A stretch of 64,000 nt of DNA from Leucobacter allii (GTDB taxonomy: Bacteria > Actinomycetota > Actinomycetes > Actinomycetales > Microbacteriaceae), in the NCBI RefSeq assembly GCF_022919155.1, contig NZ_CP095045.1, positions 1,674,001 through 1,738,000 of the forward strand, written 5' to 3'. Made by a program: the position numbers and the translations under genes. Shown here in pieces: positions 36,546-44,976 of the stretch (the first letter of the stretch is position 1; each line of letters begins with the position of its first letter). The notes under the pieces are model-generated. The model searched no databases and was not told the DNA's origin. It was given only the letters and a program-made list of their open reading frames with translations.

Positions 36546-37214
36546 TCACGATGCTCGGACGATGCCGTGCTCGTACCCGAGGATGACGAGGTGCACGCGG
36601 TCGCGCGCCTCCAGCTTCGCCAGGATGCGGTTCACATGGGTCTTGACCGTCGCCACCGTCAGGAACAGCCGCTGCGCGATCTCGGCATTGGCGAGGCCCT
36701 CGACGACGCAGACGAAGACGTCGAGCTCGCGCGGCGACAGCACCGTCAGCGGGTCCGATCGCCCGGCGGTCCGCCGACCCGCCCGATCCACGAAGGCCTC
36801 GATCAGCGTCCGCGTGACGCGCGGGTCGAGCACGCTGTCGCCGGCGGCGACGGTGCGGATCGCATCCGTGAGCTGCCCCGCCGTCGCGCTCTTGAGCAGG
36901 AAGGCGCTCGCGCCCGCCCGGAGGCTGCCGAAGACGTACTCGTCGAGGCCGAACGTGGTGAGCACGATGACGCGTGTGGCCGGGTGCGCCGCGGTGATCC
37001 GCCGCGTCGCCTCGATCCCGCCCATACCGGGCATGCGCACATCCATGAGCACGACATCCGGCGCGAGCGACGCGGTCAGGGACACCGCATCCTCGCCGGT
37101 GGCGGCCTCGCCCGCGACTTCGAGATCGTCTGAGGCCTCGAGCACCAGCCCGTTGCCGGTACGGATCAGCGCATGGTCGTCGACCAGCAGCACCCGGATC
37201 GCGGGCTCAGCCAT
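36546..37214 (-). CDS. NarL/LuxR-type response regulator (module 1)
   Basis: 222-residue two-component regulator: receiver domain with phospho-acceptor Asp58 ([14 protein letters not shown]) and Lys in FLLKSATAGQL, and a C-terminal LuxR HTH (LSPRELDVFVCVVEGLANAE, TVKTHVNRILAKL). The start is ATG 37214 with GGAGGT upstream, overlapping the kinase stop by 8 bases; a longer start is possible. It probably controls the adjacent ABC genes. Confidence 0.9.
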   Translation of the reverse strand: MAEPAIRVLLVDDHALIRTGNGLVLEASDDLEVAGEAATGEDAVSLTASLAPDVVLMDVRMPGMGGIEATRRITAAHPATRVIVLTTFGLDEYVFGSLRAGASAFLLKSATAGQLTDAIRTVAAGDSVLDPRVTRTLIEAFVDRAGRRTAGRSDPLTVLSPRELDVFVCVVEGLANAEIAQRLFLTVATVKTHVNRILAKLEARDRVHLVILGYEHGIVRAS

Positions 37215-38412
37215 CGTGCACCTCCGCACGCCGCTCCCGGTGCGCGTTCAGCACGGCCGACGTGCGCCAGCCGCCGCCGGGACGCGGACCAGACTCCGCG
37301 GTGCCGCCGAATGCGCGAGCGCGCTGCTGGATGCCGACGAGTCCGTTGCCCGGGATGTGCACGGCAGCCGCGGCACCGCCGTCGTCCTCGACGCGGATCT
37401 CGATGCGGCCGTGCTCATGGATGACGACCACCTCCACGGAGGACGGCGAGACCGCGTGCCGCAGGGTGTTCGTCAACGACTCCTGGACGATGCGGAACAC
37501 CGCCTGGCGCAGGGCGACGTCCTCGGGCAGCTGATCCCCCTCGCGGGTGAGCGACACGGTTATCCCCGTGGCGCGCACCGATTCGACGAGCTCCTCGAGC
37601 TCGGGGAGGTTGCCGCCCGAGCGATGGAGGCGCTCGTCCAGGCCGGCGTCCGCGCCGCGCAGCAGCCCCAGCGTCCGGTGCATCTCGGCGAGGGCCTCAC
37701 GACCGACCGCGGCGATCCGGTCGACCGCGGCATCGGCCTTCGCCGGATGCTTCGCCCGGATGCTCGCCGCCCCGTTGGCCAGCGACACGATCATCGTCAG
37801 CGCGTGGGCGACCACGTCGTGCATCTCGGCGGCGTTCCTCGTGCGCTCGGCGAGCCCGGCGTGCTCGATGCGCTCGTTCACGAGCTCGAGCAGCCGCTGC
37901 TGCTGGTCGCGCCGGTTCCTGACGATGAGGCCGGCGACCAGCGCGATGAGGGCGAAGGAGTCGAGCAGCGCGACCCGCGGCGGCTGCTCCCCGGCCAGCG
38001 AGTGCGGAACGGTCGCGAGCACGGTGGCTGCGACGCCGATGCCGTAGCCGATCAGTGCGCGCACGGTGGACTGCCGCGAGGCGACCGTGTAGAGCGCGAA
38101 GGCGGTCGGGATCGTCGGGAACCCGGTGCCCGGCTGCGCCAGCGGGCTCCAGGCGCAGGCGAGAGCCACCACGACGAGCACCGCCATCGGCTGCCGCCGG
38201 CGCAGGAGCAGCGCGCCGGCGGTGAGGCCGAGCAGAGGCCAGCCCCACCAGCCGAAATCGTAGGCGCGCAGGACGAGCGCCGCCGCCAGGGGTGTGCAGG
38301 CGAAGAGCACGACCGCGACATCGATGACGACGGGATGCCGCCGCAGCCAGGCGAGCGGCCTGGGCGGCGGACCGCGCAGATCGTCGATCCGCAGGACCGG
38401 CGTCTCCGTCAT
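37207..38412 (-). CDS. Sensor histidine kinase, NarX/DesK-type (module 1)
   Basis: 401 residues. The N-terminal hydrophobic region (about residues 28-165) has no large extracellular domain, so it likely senses within the membrane. HisKA_3 dimerisation box: His198 in NAAEMHDVVAHALTMI. The ATPase domain is in the C-terminal part (RIVQESLTNTLRHAV, RIEIRVEDDGG, NGLVGIQQRARAFGG). The start is ATG 38412 with AAAGGAGAG; an in-frame start 7 codons earlier is less likely. It is coupled to its regulator by overlap and lies 155 bases after the ABC permease genes. Confidence 0.9.
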   Translation of the reverse strand: MTETPVLRIDDLRGPPPRPLAWLRRHPVVIDVAVVLFACTPLAAALVLRAYDFGWWGWPLLGLTAGALLLRRRQPMAVLVVVALACAWSPLAQPGTGFPTIPTAFALYTVASRQSTVRALIGYGIGVAATVLATVPHSLAGEQPPRVALLDSFALIALVAGLIVRNRRDQQQRLLELVNERIEHAGLAERTRNAAEMHDVVAHALTMIVSLANGAASIRAKHPAKADAAVDRIAAVGREALAEMHRTLGLLRGADAGLDERLHRSGGNLPELEELVESVRATGITVSLTREGDQLPEDVALRQAVFRIVQESLTNTLRHAVSPSSVEVVVIHEHGRIEIRVEDDGGAAAAVHIPGNGLVGIQQRARAFGGTAESGPRPGGGWRTSAVLNAHRERRAEVHDG

Positions 38413-38567
38413 GGCCTCTCCTTTCGCGGGCACGGGCGGCCGAGCCGAGTCGACGCCACGGGGTCCATTCTCCCCAACGATCCCTGCCGGCGCACGGTGC
38501 GCGTCGGCGCGGTCCCGAGGCGCACCGTCGATCGCCGGACGCTCGCGGGTGCTGGTGTCGTGCCCGC

Positions 38568-39368
38568 TCAGGCGTCGCGGGCGGCGAGCAGCGCGCCGGA
38601 CAGCGCGAGTGCGAGAGCCGTCCAGGCGGCGAGCACGCCGAAGCCCGCCCAGGGCGAGAGCTGCACGGCGGTCTCGAAGTCTGAGATGAGCCGGCGGCCC
38701 GCGATGGTGGGCAGGAAGTCGGCCGCGGCGCCGATACCGGGGATCGAGGCGAGCACCGGGGGCAGCACGACGATGAGCGCCAGTACCGCGACGAGCGCGG
38801 CGACGACATGCCTGACGAGGGCCGCGACCCCGATCGCGAGCACCGCGATCACCGCGAGGTACAGTCCGGACTTCATGCTCAGCAGCGCGGCGTCGCCGAA
38901 GGCGATCTCGTAGCGCACCTCGGTGCCGACGACCACCAGTGCCGAGACCCCGAAGGAGACGGCCGTGCCGATGACGCCGACGAGGAATCCGGACAGGGCG
39001 AGCACCAGGGCCTTGGCTCCCAGCCAGGGCAGGCGCGTGGGCGCGGCGAGCAGGGAGAGTGTGACCTGGCCCGAGGTGTACTCGTTCACGACGGCCAGCA
39101 CCGCCAGGACGACGATCACGATCTGCGCCCAGAGCACCGCGTCGACGAACATCTCCGGTGTTGCGGAGATCTCCTGCCCGGCGAAGCGCTTGTCGCTGAG
39201 CCTGCCGACCGTGGCGATCGAGAGGAGTGTGCCGGCGCCCGCGATCATCACGAGAGCCACGACGAGCAGGATGCGGCTGGAGCGCAGCGAGAGGAGCTTC
39301 AGCGTCTCCGAGGCGATCGCTCCCGGCCAGGCCGAGCGGACGCGCGGGTACGGGCTTCGACGTTCCAT
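38568..39368 (-). CDS. ABC-2 type transporter permease (module 1, second permease)
   Basis: 266-residue membrane protein with six or so helices and the NEYTSGQVTLSLLAAPTRLPW motif typical of ABC-2 permeases of drug/lantibiotic immunity type. The first helix region (ETLKLLSLRSSRILLVVALV) resembles the permease of the 61-62 kb module (SERIKLLSLRSIRITLLCTV). The start is ATG 39368 with GGAAGG upstream, 19 bases after the previous gene. Confidence 0.8.
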   Translation of the reverse strand: MERRSPYPRVRSAWPGAIASETLKLLSLRSSRILLVVALVMIAGAGTLLSIATVGRLSDKRFAGQEISATPEMFVDAVLWAQIVIVVLAVLAVVNEYTSGQVTLSLLAAPTRLPWLGAKALVLALSGFLVGVIGTAVSFGVSALVVVGTEVRYEIAFGDAALLSMKSGLYLAVIAVLAIGVAALVRHVVAALVAVLALIVVLPPVLASIPGIGAAADFLPTIAGRRLISDFETAVQLSPWAGFGVLAAWTALALALSGALLAARDA

Positions 39369-39387
39369 CAGGGTTCCTTCCTTCGAT

Positions 39388-40155
39388 TCAGGTATCGCGC
39401 CTGCTGAGCGAGATTCCTGCGATGCCGAGCGCGCCGGCGGCCCAGGCGGCGAGGACCGCCGCGCCGCCCCACGGGGTCAGCGCCGCTGCGGGGCTCTCCG
39501 CCGCGATGAGTACGCCGCCGGCCGGCGAGGGCAGATAGGGCACGAGGCGCTGCACCGGATCCCACGGGATCAGGGTGACCGCCAGCGGCAGTACCCAGAC
39601 GAACCCGATGACGACGAGGATGCCGGCCACGAGGTTGCGCACGATGACGCCGATCGCGACGGCGAGGACCGCGATGCCGGCCAGATACGCGCCGGATCCG
39701 AGCACGAGGCGGACGGCGAGTGCTGCGTGGCCGGTGATGTCCGCGCCGCCGACCGCCCCCGCGGCCAGCGCCGCGACGGCACCGAGAGAGCCGACCAGGA
39801 AGGCCATGACGCCCATGACGACGGCCTTTCCCGCGAGTACCGGCCAGCGCGCGGGCACCGCGAGGAACGTGGTCGGGCCGGTGCCCGACGACCACTCGGT
39901 GCACGCGAACACCGCGGCGAGCACCGCCAGGAGCATCTGCGCCCAGGAGGCTCCGGTGAGCAGCTCCGTCGGGGTCGGAGTCGACGACTCGGAGGCCCGG
40001 GCGCCCACCAGCAGCACGGCGAACACCGCGATCAGCGCGAACGCCGCGAATACCGAGACCGGGTTCGAGGCGAGCGTGGAGAACTTCAGCCATTCGGCGC
40101 GGAGCGCCTTCGCGGGCGTGGCGCGGAGACGGGGCGGCGCTGCCGCCCGCGTCAC
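39388..40155 (-). CDS. ABC-2 type transporter permease (module 1, first permease)
   Basis: 255-residue permease paralogous to its neighbour (ALRAEWLKFSTLASNPVSVF, CTEWSSGTGPTTFLAVPARW, SLSRRDT end). The start is GTG 40155, overlapping the ATPase stop (GTGA), so it is translationally coupled. Together with 38568-39368 it probably forms a heterodimeric channel. Confidence 0.8.
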   Translation of the reverse strand: MTRAAAPPRLRATPAKALRAEWLKFSTLASNPVSVFAAFALIAVFAVLLVGARASESSTPTPTELLTGASWAQMLLAVLAAVFACTEWSSGTGPTTFLAVPARWPVLAGKAVVMGVMAFLVGSLGAVAALAAGAVGGADITGHAALAVRLVLGSGAYLAGIAVLAVAIGVIVRNLVAGILVVIGFVWVLPLAVTLIPWDPVQRLVPYLPSPAGGVLIAAESPAAALTPWGGAAVLAAWAAGALGIAGISLSRRDT

Positions 40156-41072
40156 GACGCGCTCCCGTCCGCGGAGCCGGCGCGGTACTCGACGGCGCTG
40201 CCGGTCAGCTCGGTGTAGGCCTCTTCCAGCGTGCGGTGCACCGGGGCCAGCTCCAGCAGCACGATGCCCGCGGCAGCCGCCCGCTGGGCGATCTGGTCGA
40301 CGGGCACGCCGGTGACCTCGGCGACATCGGGTCCGCCGGAGCTCGTGGTGACGCCCGGACCCGACAGCAGCCGCATCAGCTCGGGCAGGCGCTCGGTGCG
40401 CACCCGGACGCGCTCCTCCCGTGCGGTCAGTGCAGCGAGCGGCGCGTCGGCGATCAGCGCGCCGCGACCGATGACCACGACGTGCTCGGCCACGAGCGCC
40501 AGCTCGCTGAGCAGATGCGAGGAGAGGAACACCGTGCGTCCTTCAGCGGCGAGCTGCGAGAGCAGGCCGCGCATCCAGGCGACGCCCTCCGGGTCGAGAC
40601 CGTTGACCGGTTCGTCGAGGATCAGCGTGTGCGGATCGCCCAGCAGCGCCACGGCGATGCCCAGACGCTGGCTCATGCCGAGTGAGAACGTGCCGGCCCT
40701 GCGCGTCGCCGCACTCTCGAGTCCGGCCAGGGCGATCACCTCGTCGACGCGTCGTCGTCGGATGCCGTGCGTCGCCGCTACGGTGCGCAGATGGTCGACG
40801 GCGCGGCGGGACCGGTGCGCCGCCTTGGCATCCAGCAGCGTGCCGACCTCCTGCAGGGGCGCGGGCAATGCCGCGTAGCGCCGGCCGCCGATCAGCGCCT
40901 CGCCGGACGTCGGGCGGTCCAGGCCCACGATCGCGCGCATCGTCGTGGACTTGCCGGCGCCGTTCGGCCCGAGGAATCCGGTCACCCGGCCCGGCTGCAC
41001 CTCGAACGTGAGCTCGCGCACGGCCCACTTCCTCCCGTACCGCTTGCTCAGCGCCCGCACTGCAATACTCAT
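40152..41072 (-). CDS. ABC transporter ATP-binding protein (module 1)
   Basis: 306-residue ATPase: Walker A FLGPNGAGKSTTMR, Q-loop, signature FSLGMSQRLGIAVAL, Walker B LILDEPVNGLDPEG, H-loop SSHLL. The GLDRPTSG motif and the C-terminal regulatory extension match the drug-resistance/lantibiotic-immunity class. The start is ATG 41072, with GGAGGG about 6 bases upstream. It is very similar to the 62121-63071 ATPase, so the two modules are paralogues. Confidence 0.88.
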   Translation of the reverse strand: MSIAVRALSKRYGRKWAVRELTFEVQPGRVTGFLGPNGAGKSTTMRAIVGLDRPTSGEALIGGRRYAALPAPLQEVGTLLDAKAAHRSRRAVDHLRTVAATHGIRRRRVDEVIALAGLESAATRRAGTFSLGMSQRLGIAVALLGDPHTLILDEPVNGLDPEGVAWMRGLLSQLAAEGRTVFLSSHLLSELALVAEHVVVIGRGALIADAPLAALTAREERVRVRTERLPELMRLLSGPGVTTSSGGPDVAEVTGVPVDQIAQRAAAAGIVLLELAPVHRTLEEAYTELTGSAVEYRAGSADGSAS

Positions 41073-41179
41073 GACACCCTCCGGTTCCGTCGCGTGGATC
41101 TCGACCTGCTTCGACGGTACGGAGGAGCCCGCGGCGTCCGATGCCACCCACGGGTTGAACCTGAACGGCGCGGGCCGCA

Positions 41180-41185
41180 TAGACT
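41180..41185 (+). promoter_or_regulatory. Leaderless -10 box before the six-codon reading frame
   Basis: TAGACT ends 6 bases before ATG 41192, giving the transcript of the MFS gene a start exactly at that short frame. Confidence 0.55.
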
Positions 41186-41191
41186 GTCGCC

Positions 41192-41212
41192 ATGCTGCAT
41201 GTCCGTGATTGA
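41192..41212 (+). CDS. Six-codon leader peptide MLHVRD upstream of MFS gene
   Basis: ATG-CTG-CAT-GTC-CGT-GAT-TGA begins exactly where the predicted leaderless transcript starts, 91 bases before the MFS start codon. Such short leaderless frames are translated in actinobacteria and can regulate the gene behind them by attenuation. There is no homology evidence; the case rests on promoter spacing. Confidence 0.4.
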   Translation: MLHVRD

Positions 41213-41263
41213 TCGGCCGCGGCGACGTTCGAGTCGCCCCTCGGCTCCGATCCATATTCACCA

Positions 41264-41279
41264 GCACGCCACGGCGTGC
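41264..41279 (+). promoter_or_regulatory. Hairpin in the leader of the MFS gene
   Basis: GCACGC-CACG-GCGTGC, a 6-bp stem 24 bases before the MFS start, between the leader peptide and the ribosome site. It could take part in attenuation or ribosome-site masking. Confidence 0.35.
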
Positions 41280-41303
41280 GCTTCAGCATGAGGATTTTCT
41301 GCC

Positions 41304-42536
41304 ATGCCTTCCGCTTCGGAGGCACGTTACATCGACGTGCTCGCACTCCCCCAGGTCCCGCTGACGTTCGGGACCTCGCTGATCGGACGGGCCGCCTACG
41401 CGCTCGTCTTCCTGCCGCTGCTCTATGCGGTCACCGACGCGACCGGGTCGATCGCCCAAGCCGGTATCGCGATCGCGCTCTACGGCGCGGGGGCCGGTTT
41501 CCTCGCCCCGGCACGCGCTTGGCTCATCGACCGCTTCGGTGCGAGAACGGTCCTCGCGACCCTGGTGATCCTGTTCGCGCTGGCGCTCGCGTCGATCGCG
41601 ATCGCGGCGCTCACGGCGTCGGGCGGCGTCCTGCTCCTGGTGCTCAGCGCGGCAGCGGGATCCGTCGCTCCCCCGCTCGGCCCCACCATGCGGGTCGCGT
41701 GGCGCTCCCTCGCTCCCGAGGACCGAGCGCTCAGACGGGCGATGAGCCTGGACGCGGTCATCGAGGAGCTGCTGTACCTCGCCGGCCCGGCCGTCGCCGG
41801 TCTTGCGCTGGCGTTCGCGAGACCCGGTGTCGTCTTGCTCGGTCCCGCTGCGATGGTGCTCGTGGGCGGGCTGTGGTTCGTCACGACGCCGGCAGTCGGC
41901 GCGTTGGGCGCGAAGCCGAGCACTGCGCCGGGCGACCGCGGCCGGCGCCCGCTCATCCTCGAGCGGCGGTTCCTCGCGATCCTCCTTCCGGTGCTGATCG
42001 CGGGCGGCCTGTCTGGCGTGATCGGCGTCGCGGTGCCGAAGGTGCTGTCGGGCGAGGGAGGTTCGGCAGCCGCGGGCATCGCGTTGGGGTGCTTCGCGGG
42101 AGGCAGCGCGGTCGGAGGCCTGCTCTTCGGGCGCATGCGGGTGCGGGGCAGCGCGTTCCGTCAGCTCGCAGTGCTCGTCCTCCTGCTGGCTTCAGTGCTC
42201 ACGACGCTCGCGTTCGCGTCCGGGCCCGTCGCGGTGGCGGTCGTCCTCGCTGTCGCCGGGCTGTGCTTCTCCCCCATCATGATCGTGGGCTACATGGCGG
42301 CCGGGACGATGGGCGGCGAGCACCGTCAGAACTCGGCGACGACATGGGTGAACACGGGCCACAATCTCGGCTCGGCCGCAGGAAGCGCGCTCATCGGCAT
42401 CGGGCTCCAGCTCGCCGGTGCGCCGACCGCGATGCTCTGGACGGCGGGGGCGGCAGCCGTGCTGCTCCTCGTCGCCGGCGTGCTCAACGCGTCCGCCGGC
42501 GGGCTGAGCGCGTCCGCGAATGAGCTCGGCGAGTAA
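41304..42536 (+). CDS. MFS transporter
   Basis: 410-residue major facilitator with twelve predicted helices. The cytoplasmic loop motif ARAWLIDRFGARTVLATL and the helix-4 PPLGPTMRVAWRSL region resemble small actinobacterial MFS exporters; the substrate is unknown. The start is ATG 41304, with GAGGAT upstream. It is divergent from the ABC ATPase gene and preceded by a leaderless short frame and a hairpin, suggesting post-initiation control. Confidence 0.75.
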   Translation: MPSASEARYIDVLALPQVPLTFGTSLIGRAAYALVFLPLLYAVTDATGSIAQAGIAIALYGAGAGFLAPARAWLIDRFGARTVLATLVILFALALASIAIAALTASGGVLLLVLSAAAGSVAPPLGPTMRVAWRSLAPEDRALRRAMSLDAVIEELLYLAGPAVAGLALAFARPGVVLLGPAAMVLVGGLWFVTTPAVGALGAKPSTAPGDRGRRPLILERRFLAILLPVLIAGGLSGVIGVAVPKVLSGEGGSAAAGIALGCFAGGSAVGGLLFGRMRVRGSAFRQLAVLVLLLASVLTTLAFASGPVAVAVVLAVAGLCFSPIMIVGYMAAGTMGGEHRQNSATTWVNTGHNLGSAAGSALIGIGLQLAGAPTAMLWTAGAAAVLLLVAGVLNASAGGLSASANELGE

Positions 42537-42640
42537 CGCGCGGAGCGCTCCCGTGCCCGAGAGCGCTCCACGCCCTGCGCAGCGGCGACCGATCCCCGCC
42601 GCTCGGCACCCGACGGTCGACGGAGCGCGCACACCATCCG

Positions 42641-42723
42641 TCAGCGCCGGCGCTGGCAGCGCGGGCAGAAATGGCTCGATCGGTTCATGAACGCCATTCG
42701 CGTGATCGGGGAACCGCAGCGGA
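42641..42723 (-). pseudogene. Detached mutM 3' end, copy 1 (zinc-finger codons)
   Basis: The minus strand encodes [20 protein letters not shown] then RCQRRR and stop, the C-terminal zinc-finger of Fpg/MutM, without the rest of the gene. Its codons are GC-rich like the chromosome. Homology ends abruptly at about 42723, where an IS256-type transposase remnant begins. Interpreted as the original chromosomal mutM end displaced by insertion. Confidence 0.75.
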
Positions 42724-42830
42724 ACGGATCTGGCAGCAGACCTGGCCCAACGACCCCAATGAGCGTCTCGACCGGGAGATCCGCCGCCGCACCGACAGCG
42801 TCGGCATCTTCGTCAAGAACAGACTCGCCC
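42716..42830 (+). pseudogene. IS256-family transposase C-terminal remnant
   Basis: The frame reads AERIWQQTWPNDPNERLDRE-IRRRTDSVGIF, matching the conserved NNP-ERLN-EIRRRT-VVGIF segment near the end of Mutator/IS256 transposases. Neither the catalytic DDE region nor the terminal repeats are present. It abuts the displaced mutM end. Confidence 0.7.
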
Positions 42831-42878
42831 TCGTCCCCGGCACCGCAGCCGAGGGAGTGACCGACACCGTTCTCGAAC

Positions 42879-43412
42879 TCAGCGCCACACCATCACCACG
42901 AAGGACACGGCGCTCGACCACCGGGAACCTGACCAGAGTGCGTCGAGGAGGGGGCCGGACAGGTTGAGACGTCGAGCGAAACCGGCGTCCGATTCGTCTG
43001 GCGGCATCGTCGCCACCACGAGCAGAACACGGCTACGCTCATCGCCAATGCCGAACATTCCCTCTTGGTCGAGTCGGCGCAGTGCCGCTTCCAGGGAGGC
43101 CAGCCGGCGCACGTACTCCGTCTCCGCGGCCGGATCGCTCATCTCGTGCAGCTGTCCGCGCCCCTCGAACGCTTCCTCCGTCCGGGCCAGGATGTCGTCC
43201 TCGACGATTGCGTCAGGGTCTTCCGCGAGATCCCACTGCCCGTCGCCGCGCACTGTGGCGGCCAAGTGGGGCCGGTACGCTTCACCCGAGGCCACAAGCG
43301 CATAGATGCAGAAGTCCTCGGTATGTGCTGCGCGAAGCCGCAGGATTGCTTCCCGAGCAGCGTCGGCGACGACGTCGACGAGCTCGGGGACCGGAGCGGC
43401 AGTGTCTGTCAC
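42879..43412 (-). CDS. DUF4303-like protein
   Basis: About 177 residues, with VPELVDVVADAAREAILRLR followed by TEDFCIYALVASGEAYRPHL, the N-terminal signature of DUF4303, and a later RVLLVVATMPPDE stretch. The function is unknown; such proteins often occur in toxin/immunity neighbourhoods. The start is chosen as GTG 43412, because the longer frame lacks family similarity; GAGGA lies upstream. The 3' end runs toward the transposase remnant and may be altered. Confidence 0.55.
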   Translation of the reverse strand: MTDTAAPVPELVDVVADAAREAILRLRAAHTEDFCIYALVASGEAYRPHLAATVRGDGQWDLAEDPDAIVEDDILARTEEAFEGRGQLHEMSDPAAETEYVRRLASLEAALRRLDQEGMFGIGDERSRVLLVVATMPPDESDAGFARRLNLSGPLLDALWSGSRWSSAVSFVVMVWR

Positions 43413-43621
43413 GAAGAAAGTCCTCAATCCTGGGAGATACGCCCGCGCCGAGCGCGATCGGGAGCATGAGTATCGCCCGTTGTGAACACGACCATCATCT
43501 AAGGGGCGCACCACTGCTCGACTCGCTGGAGCATGACGAGCAAGGAACGTGAAGGGCTCAGGTGCGGCAGGCAAGCCAGAAAAGCGTGCGCACTCGATCC
43601 ACGGCATCGGCCCGTTGCCCG

Positions 43622-43643
43622 TAGACCCCACAGGGTCTAAGAT
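43622..43643 (+). promoter_or_regulatory. higBA operator and leaderless -10 box
   Basis: The inverted repeat TAGACCC-CACA-GGGTCTA (43622-43639) overlaps the -10 box TAAGAT (43638-43643), which ends 6 bases before the toxin ATG 43650. Binding by the antitoxin would occlude the promoter, the usual autoregulation of toxin-antitoxin loci. Confidence 0.7.
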
Positions 43644-43649
43644 GTAGGC

Positions 43650-44000
43650 ATGTGGAGCGTGGACATCGAGCCGATCGCGAGATGGCTCGCTTCGCTGGAC
43701 GATGACTCACGCGCCCAGGTGGTCGCCGCGATCGAGCTGCTGGAAGACCGCGGTCCTCAACTCGGCCGGCCGATCGTCGACACGGTGTCCTCGTCGAAGC
43801 ACCGAAACATGAAGGAGCTCAGACCTGGTTCCTCGGGGCGTTCCGAGCTGCGAGTACTGTTCGCCTTCGACCCGGAACGCTCAGCGATCATGCTGATCGC
43901 CGGCGACAAGACCGGCACCTGGAAACGCTGGTACAAGAAAAGCATCCCACTGGCCGACGACCTGTTCGACGACCACCTACGCAGCCTGAGAGGAAAGTGA
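43650..44000 (+). CDS. higB: HigB/RelE-like toxin
   Basis: 116-residue toxin of the phage-derived Gp49/HigB type (RelE superfamily), expected to cut mRNA on the ribosome. Motifs are VVAAIELLEDRGPQLGRPIV, KHRNMKELRPGSSGRSELRV and a LFAFDPERSAIMLIAGDKTG strand pair with the basic KRWYKKSIPLADDLFDDHL end. The order is toxin before antitoxin, as in higBA. It is leaderless, with the operator over its promoter. Confidence 0.85.
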   Translation: MWSVDIEPIARWLASLDDDSRAQVVAAIELLEDRGPQLGRPIVDTVSSSKHRNMKELRPGSSGRSELRVLFAFDPERSAIMLIAGDKTGTWKRWYKKSIPLADDLFDDHLRSLRGK

Positions 44001-44311
44001 TCGAGTTGGCCATGTCACTGAAAGACTTCATCGCCGAGCACCCCGTGGACCGGGAACTCGTCGACGCCCACAAGGAGCGGATGCTCGCCGAGGTGCGCGC
44101 GTACCGGCTCCGCGAGCTGAGGGAAGCCGCTGGCCTGACGCAGGCCCAGCTCGCCGAGCGCATCGGCGTCGGGCAGCGCCAGGTCTCCAAGATCGAGCAC
44201 GGCGACCTGGACAGTGCGAAGGTCAGCACGGTCCGCGGTTACCTCGAAGCGGTCGGCGGTTCCCTGGCGATCGAGTACGTTCTCGGCGACCAGCGCGTCC
44301 AGGTGGCCTAA
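43997..44311 (+). CDS. higA: HigA-like antitoxin with XRE helix-turn-helix
   Basis: 104-residue antitoxin. An N-terminal segment (DFIAEHPVDRELVDAHKERM) precedes an XRE HTH (LREAAGLTQAQLAERIGVGQ, QVSKIEHGDLDSAKVSTVRG). It overlaps the toxin stop by 4 bases (GTGA) if GTG 43997 is used, which is preceded by GAGAGGAAA; ATG 44012 is an alternative. It probably represses the pair through the palindrome at 43622-43639. Confidence 0.85.
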   Translation: MIELAMSLKDFIAEHPVDRELVDAHKERMLAEVRAYRLRELREAAGLTQAQLAERIGVGQRQVSKIEHGDLDSAKVSTVRGYLEAVGGSLAIEYVLGDQRVQVA

Positions 44312-44366
44312 CGGGTCGGTTCACCCCTCGATCGAGGGGCCGGCAGCAGACACCTCAGCGCTGAGC

Positions 44367-44600
44367 TCAGTCGAACGTTGCCCCGACGATCAGTCGGTCA
44401 TCTGAAGCTTCGAGCTTCACGACCGAGATCTTCGACGACTTTCGAGAACCCTCAGGAGCCCTGGAATCACGGGTTTCGAGGCCGCGCTGCAGGCCGTAAG
44501 ACTTCAACAGCGCCACCACGTCCGAGCGCAGCCGCGCCGGCTCATCCGGGTCCAATTCAAACGACTCCGGCTCAACTGCGCGGTACTGGTCGGGGAACAC
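44367..44600 (-). CDS. Hypothetical protein, probably N-terminally truncated
   Basis: 77 residues from GTG 44600 (FPDQYRAVEPESFELDPDEP, DVVALLKSYGLQRGLETRDS, ISVVKLEASDDRLIVGATFD). The frame stays open upstream to about 44787 with protein-like sequence (GLLENARLLYSRSG, SNAIISLQADAEVV) but no ATG. It looks like the tail of a longer gene lost at the mutM fragment junction. No family assigned. Confidence 0.4.
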   Translation of the reverse strand: MFPDQYRAVEPESFELDPDEPARLRSDVVALLKSYGLQRGLETRDSRAPEGSRKSSKISVVKLEASDDRLIVGATFD

Positions 44601-44811
44601 AACCTCCGCGTCCGCCTGCAGGCTGATGATGGCATTGCTGGTTCGATGATCGCGCGCTCCTGTGCCAGAGCGCGAGTACAGGAGCCGTGCGTTCTCCAGC
44701 AGGCCGATACCGGTGTCGCTCTCGATGACGCCAAGCCGAGCGCGCTGGTCGCCGCAGGTCCCTGTGCTGCGAGGCAGTGCTGGAAAGCGAGCGTGTCAGG
44801 CCAAAATAGTA

Positions 44812-44976
44812 CTAGCGGATCAAGCGTTGGCACCTCGGACAGAAATGGGAAGACCTCCCAGCAAACGGGATGCGTTTGATCGCCGTGCCGCAGCGATTGC
44901 ACGGCTCGCCGGTGCGCCCATATGAATTCTGGGAGTGCGCAAAATACCCCCACTACAGCAGTAATGTACGTTCACC
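44812..44976 (-). pseudogene. Detached mutM 3' end, copy 2
   Basis: The minus strand reads WGYFAHSQNSYGRTGEPCNR, then CGTAIKRIPFAGRSSHFCPR and CQRLIR with stop: the MutM C-terminal domain including both cysteine pairs. It is preceded by a VNV-type segment after a small indel. It is longer than copy 1 and more AT-rich. It marks an internal junction of the island. Confidence 0.75.
44961..44976. repeat. Left copy of 16-base island repeat
   Basis: GTAATGTACGTTCACC, matched at 55867-55882 with 14 of 16 identities in the same orientation. It sits exactly where the mutM fragment ends and the arsR fragment begins. On the minus strand it reads GTGAACGTA, as in the conserved mutM VNV codons. Confidence 0.5.
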
